NCBI GenBank assembly: GCA_011090425.1
Contig: PHGD01000015.1
Span: forward strand, 1-58,447
DNA: 58,447 nt
Source of the DNA: Nitrospira sp. LK70
GTDB lineage: Bacteria > Nitrospirota > Nitrospiria > Nitrospirales > Nitrospiraceae
Direction: 5' to 3'
This document shows, piece after piece, positions 57,311 to 58,447 of the stretch. Position 1 is the first letter of the stretch; every line of letters begins with the position of its first letter. Made by a program: the position numbers and the translations under genes. Under the pieces are notes generated by a model. The model was not told the origin of the DNA, did not search any database, and was given only the letters and a program-made list of their open reading frames with translations.

Positions 57311-58447
57311 ATGCTTGACAAAGAACCGCGACTGGGATTGACGTACGACGACGTGGTCCTCGTGCCGGCCAAGTCGCAGATTGTGCCCAATGAAGTCGAT
57401 ACCGCTACCTTCGTGTCGCGCAATCTGCGGATTAATATTCCGCTCGTCAGCGCGGCTATGGATACGGTAACGGAGTCGCGGTTGGCGATCGCGATGGCGC
57501 GCGAAGGGGGAATCGGGATCATCCATCGCGTGCTGTCTCCGGCGGATCAGGCGATGGAGGTGGATAAAGTCAAGAAGTCCGAAAGTGGAATGATCCTCGA
57601 TCCGGTGACGATTTCTCCGGATGAGACGATTCGCGATGCGCACCAGCTCATGGCGAAATATCGGATCTCAGGCATCCCTGTCACGAAAGGGCGCAAGCTG
57701 GTCGGGATTCTCACCAACCGCGACCTGAGGTTCGAAAGCAGGATGGACCTGAAGGTCTCGCAGGTGATGAAGCGAGACCGGCTCATCACTGCACCGGAAG
57801 GCACCAGCCTGGAGAAAGCACGAGAAATTCTCCATGAACATCGGATCGAAAAGCTGCCGGTGGTCAATAAGCAGTTTGAACTCAAGGGTCTGATTACCAT
57901 CAAGGATATCGAGAAACGGATCAAGTACCCGAATGCCTGTAAAGACAGCCACGGGCGCTTGCGGGTCGGAGCGGCGGTCGGGGTCGGAGCGGATACCGAG
58001 GAGCGGGTCGGGCTGCTCAAGAAATCCGGCGTGGATCTGGTGGTGATCGATACGGCTCACGGTCATTCGCAAGCCGTCTTGGATACAGCGAAAATGATCA
58101 AAAAACAGTATCAGGATCTTGAGCTGGTGGTAGGAAACATCGGCACCGCCGAGGCGGCCAAAGATCTCCTCAAAGTCGGAGTCGATGCGGTCAAGGTCGG
58201 GGTCGGGCCTGGATCGATCTGCACCACGCGTATTGTATCGGGGGCCGGCATGCCGCAGCTGACCGCTATCGCAGATTGCGCCAAAGCCTTACAGGGGAGC
58301 AGGGTGCCGGTCATTGCCGATGGAGGCATCAAGTTTTCCGGCGATATCACGAAAGCCTTGGCTGCCGGGGCGTCTTCCGTGATGCTCGGCGGTCTCTTTG
58401 CCGGAACGGAAGAGTCTCCCGGTGAGACGGTACTGTATCAAGCCAGA
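57311..58447 (+). CDS. guaB: Inosine-5'-monophosphate dehydrogenase, 3' end cut by window
   Basis: The first 379 residues are present, behind AGGGGGAG. GuaB converts IMP to XMP, the committed step to GMP. It opens [12 protein letters not shown] and has Ser-Ala-Ala-Met-Asp-Thr-Val-Thr-Glu, two CBS domains (about residues 95-205), and Gly-Pro-Gly-Ser-Ile-Cys-Thr-Thr-Arg with the catalytic Cys. Ala-Asp-Gly-Gly-Ile (phosphate loop) follows. The frame is open to the last base. Confidence 0.97.
   Translation, partial: MLDKEPRLGLTYDDVVLVPAKSQIVPNEVDTATFVSRNLRINIPLVSAAMDTVTESRLAIAMAREGGIGIIHRVLSPADQAMEVDKVKKSESGMILDPVTISPDETIRDAHQLMAKYRISGIPVTKGRKLVGILTNRDLRFESRMDLKVSQVMKRDRLITAPEGTSLEKAREILHEHRIEKLPVVNKQFELKGLITIKDIEKRIKYPNACKDSHGRLRVGAAVGVGADTEERVGLLKKSGVDLVVIDTAHGHSQAVLDTAKMIKKQYQDLELVVGNIGTAEAAKDLLKVGVDAVKVGVGPGSICTTRIVSGAGMPQLTAIADCAKALQGSRVPVIADGGIKFSGDITKALAAGASSVMLGGLFAGTEESPGETVLYQAR

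Noticed and set aside
56497-57522. A 341-residue minus-strand frame over the NHL-repeat gene and guaB.
   Set aside because: It crosses two real genes and arises from repeated NHL codons read backwards.
1-58447. CRISPR arrays, rRNA, tRNA genes or a replication origin.
   Set aside because: No regularly spaced repeats, rRNA-like stretches, cloverleaf with anticodon or DnaA-box cluster was recognised by eye.

Overview
The window is GC-rich, gene-dense bacterial DNA with a chromosomal character. Several genes point to a Nitrospira-like member of the Nitrospirota: the hopanoid precursor genes hpnD and hpnE, a short 6-phosphogluconate dehydrogenase beside zwf, a twelve-repeat NHL protein, many small lipoproteins and c-type cytochrome genes, and a sigma-54 activator with a Fis-type HTH. 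No rRNA, tRNA, CRISPR array or complete prophage was seen. The taxonomic assignment is an inference from gene content, not from a marker gene. LAYOUT. 1-2 kb is an AT-richer accessory patch: the end of an IS630 transposase, a putative PD-(D/E)XK nuclease, and a Phd/RelE-type toxin-antitoxin (TA) pair whose toxin is broken. This pair sits between two copies of the 3' end of the uracil-DNA glycosylase gene. 3.7-16.3 kb is the most unusual part. A sigma-54 activator is followed by a possible sigma-54 promoter and then by at least thirteen same-strand genes. They encode a transglutaminase-like protein, several proteins of unknown fold that may be structural, an acidic repeat protein, a zinc metallopeptidase, an SxxK serine-hydrolase-like protein, an N-acetylmuramoyl-alanine amidase, a possible peptidoglycan-binding protein and an M23 peptidase. 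Three unrelated enzymes share an N-terminal signature of the form M-Y-[IL]-[KR]-x-x-x-x-L-G, and Gly-Leu-Gly-type and Asp-Gly-Thr-Leu-Tyr motifs recur across the cluster. I read this as an undescribed regulated system that assembles something carrying cell-wall hydrolases. 16.3-31.6 kb is mostly housekeeping: hpnE, hpnD, a cobalamin-binding-like protein, a HAD phosphatase, YjbQ, a membrane Ser/Thr kinase, a PHP phosphoesterase, a FolB-methyltransferase fusion, an HD-GYP protein with a HEAT-repeat partner, a GDSL esterase and a thioredoxin. 31.6-34.3 kb holds a subtilisin-like protease gene split by an IS5-family element with intact ends and a TTA target duplication, then a Uma2 nuclease. 34.4-40.5 kb carries zwf, gnd, a nucleotidyltransferase, threonine aldolase and an MFS carrier. 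40.5-45.7 kb is a second accessory patch: a TIR-nSTAND-FGE protein whose last 35 residues look like a diversity-generating retroelement variable region, REP-like palindromes on both sides of it, and a DUF4160/HTH TA-like pair again bracketed by two copies of a neighbouring gene's 3' end. 45.9-58.4 kb has a ProA-like protein lacking the catalytic cysteine, a methyltransferase, a five-gene lipoprotein/coiled-coil operon, small membrane and acidic proteins, a cytochrome c, the NHL protein and the start of guaB. HOW IT FITS. Conserved metabolic genes are interrupted by three accessory islands (1-2 kb, 31.9-34.3 kb, 40.5-45.2 kb) and one large, coherent, apparently intact regulated cluster (3.7-16.3 kb).
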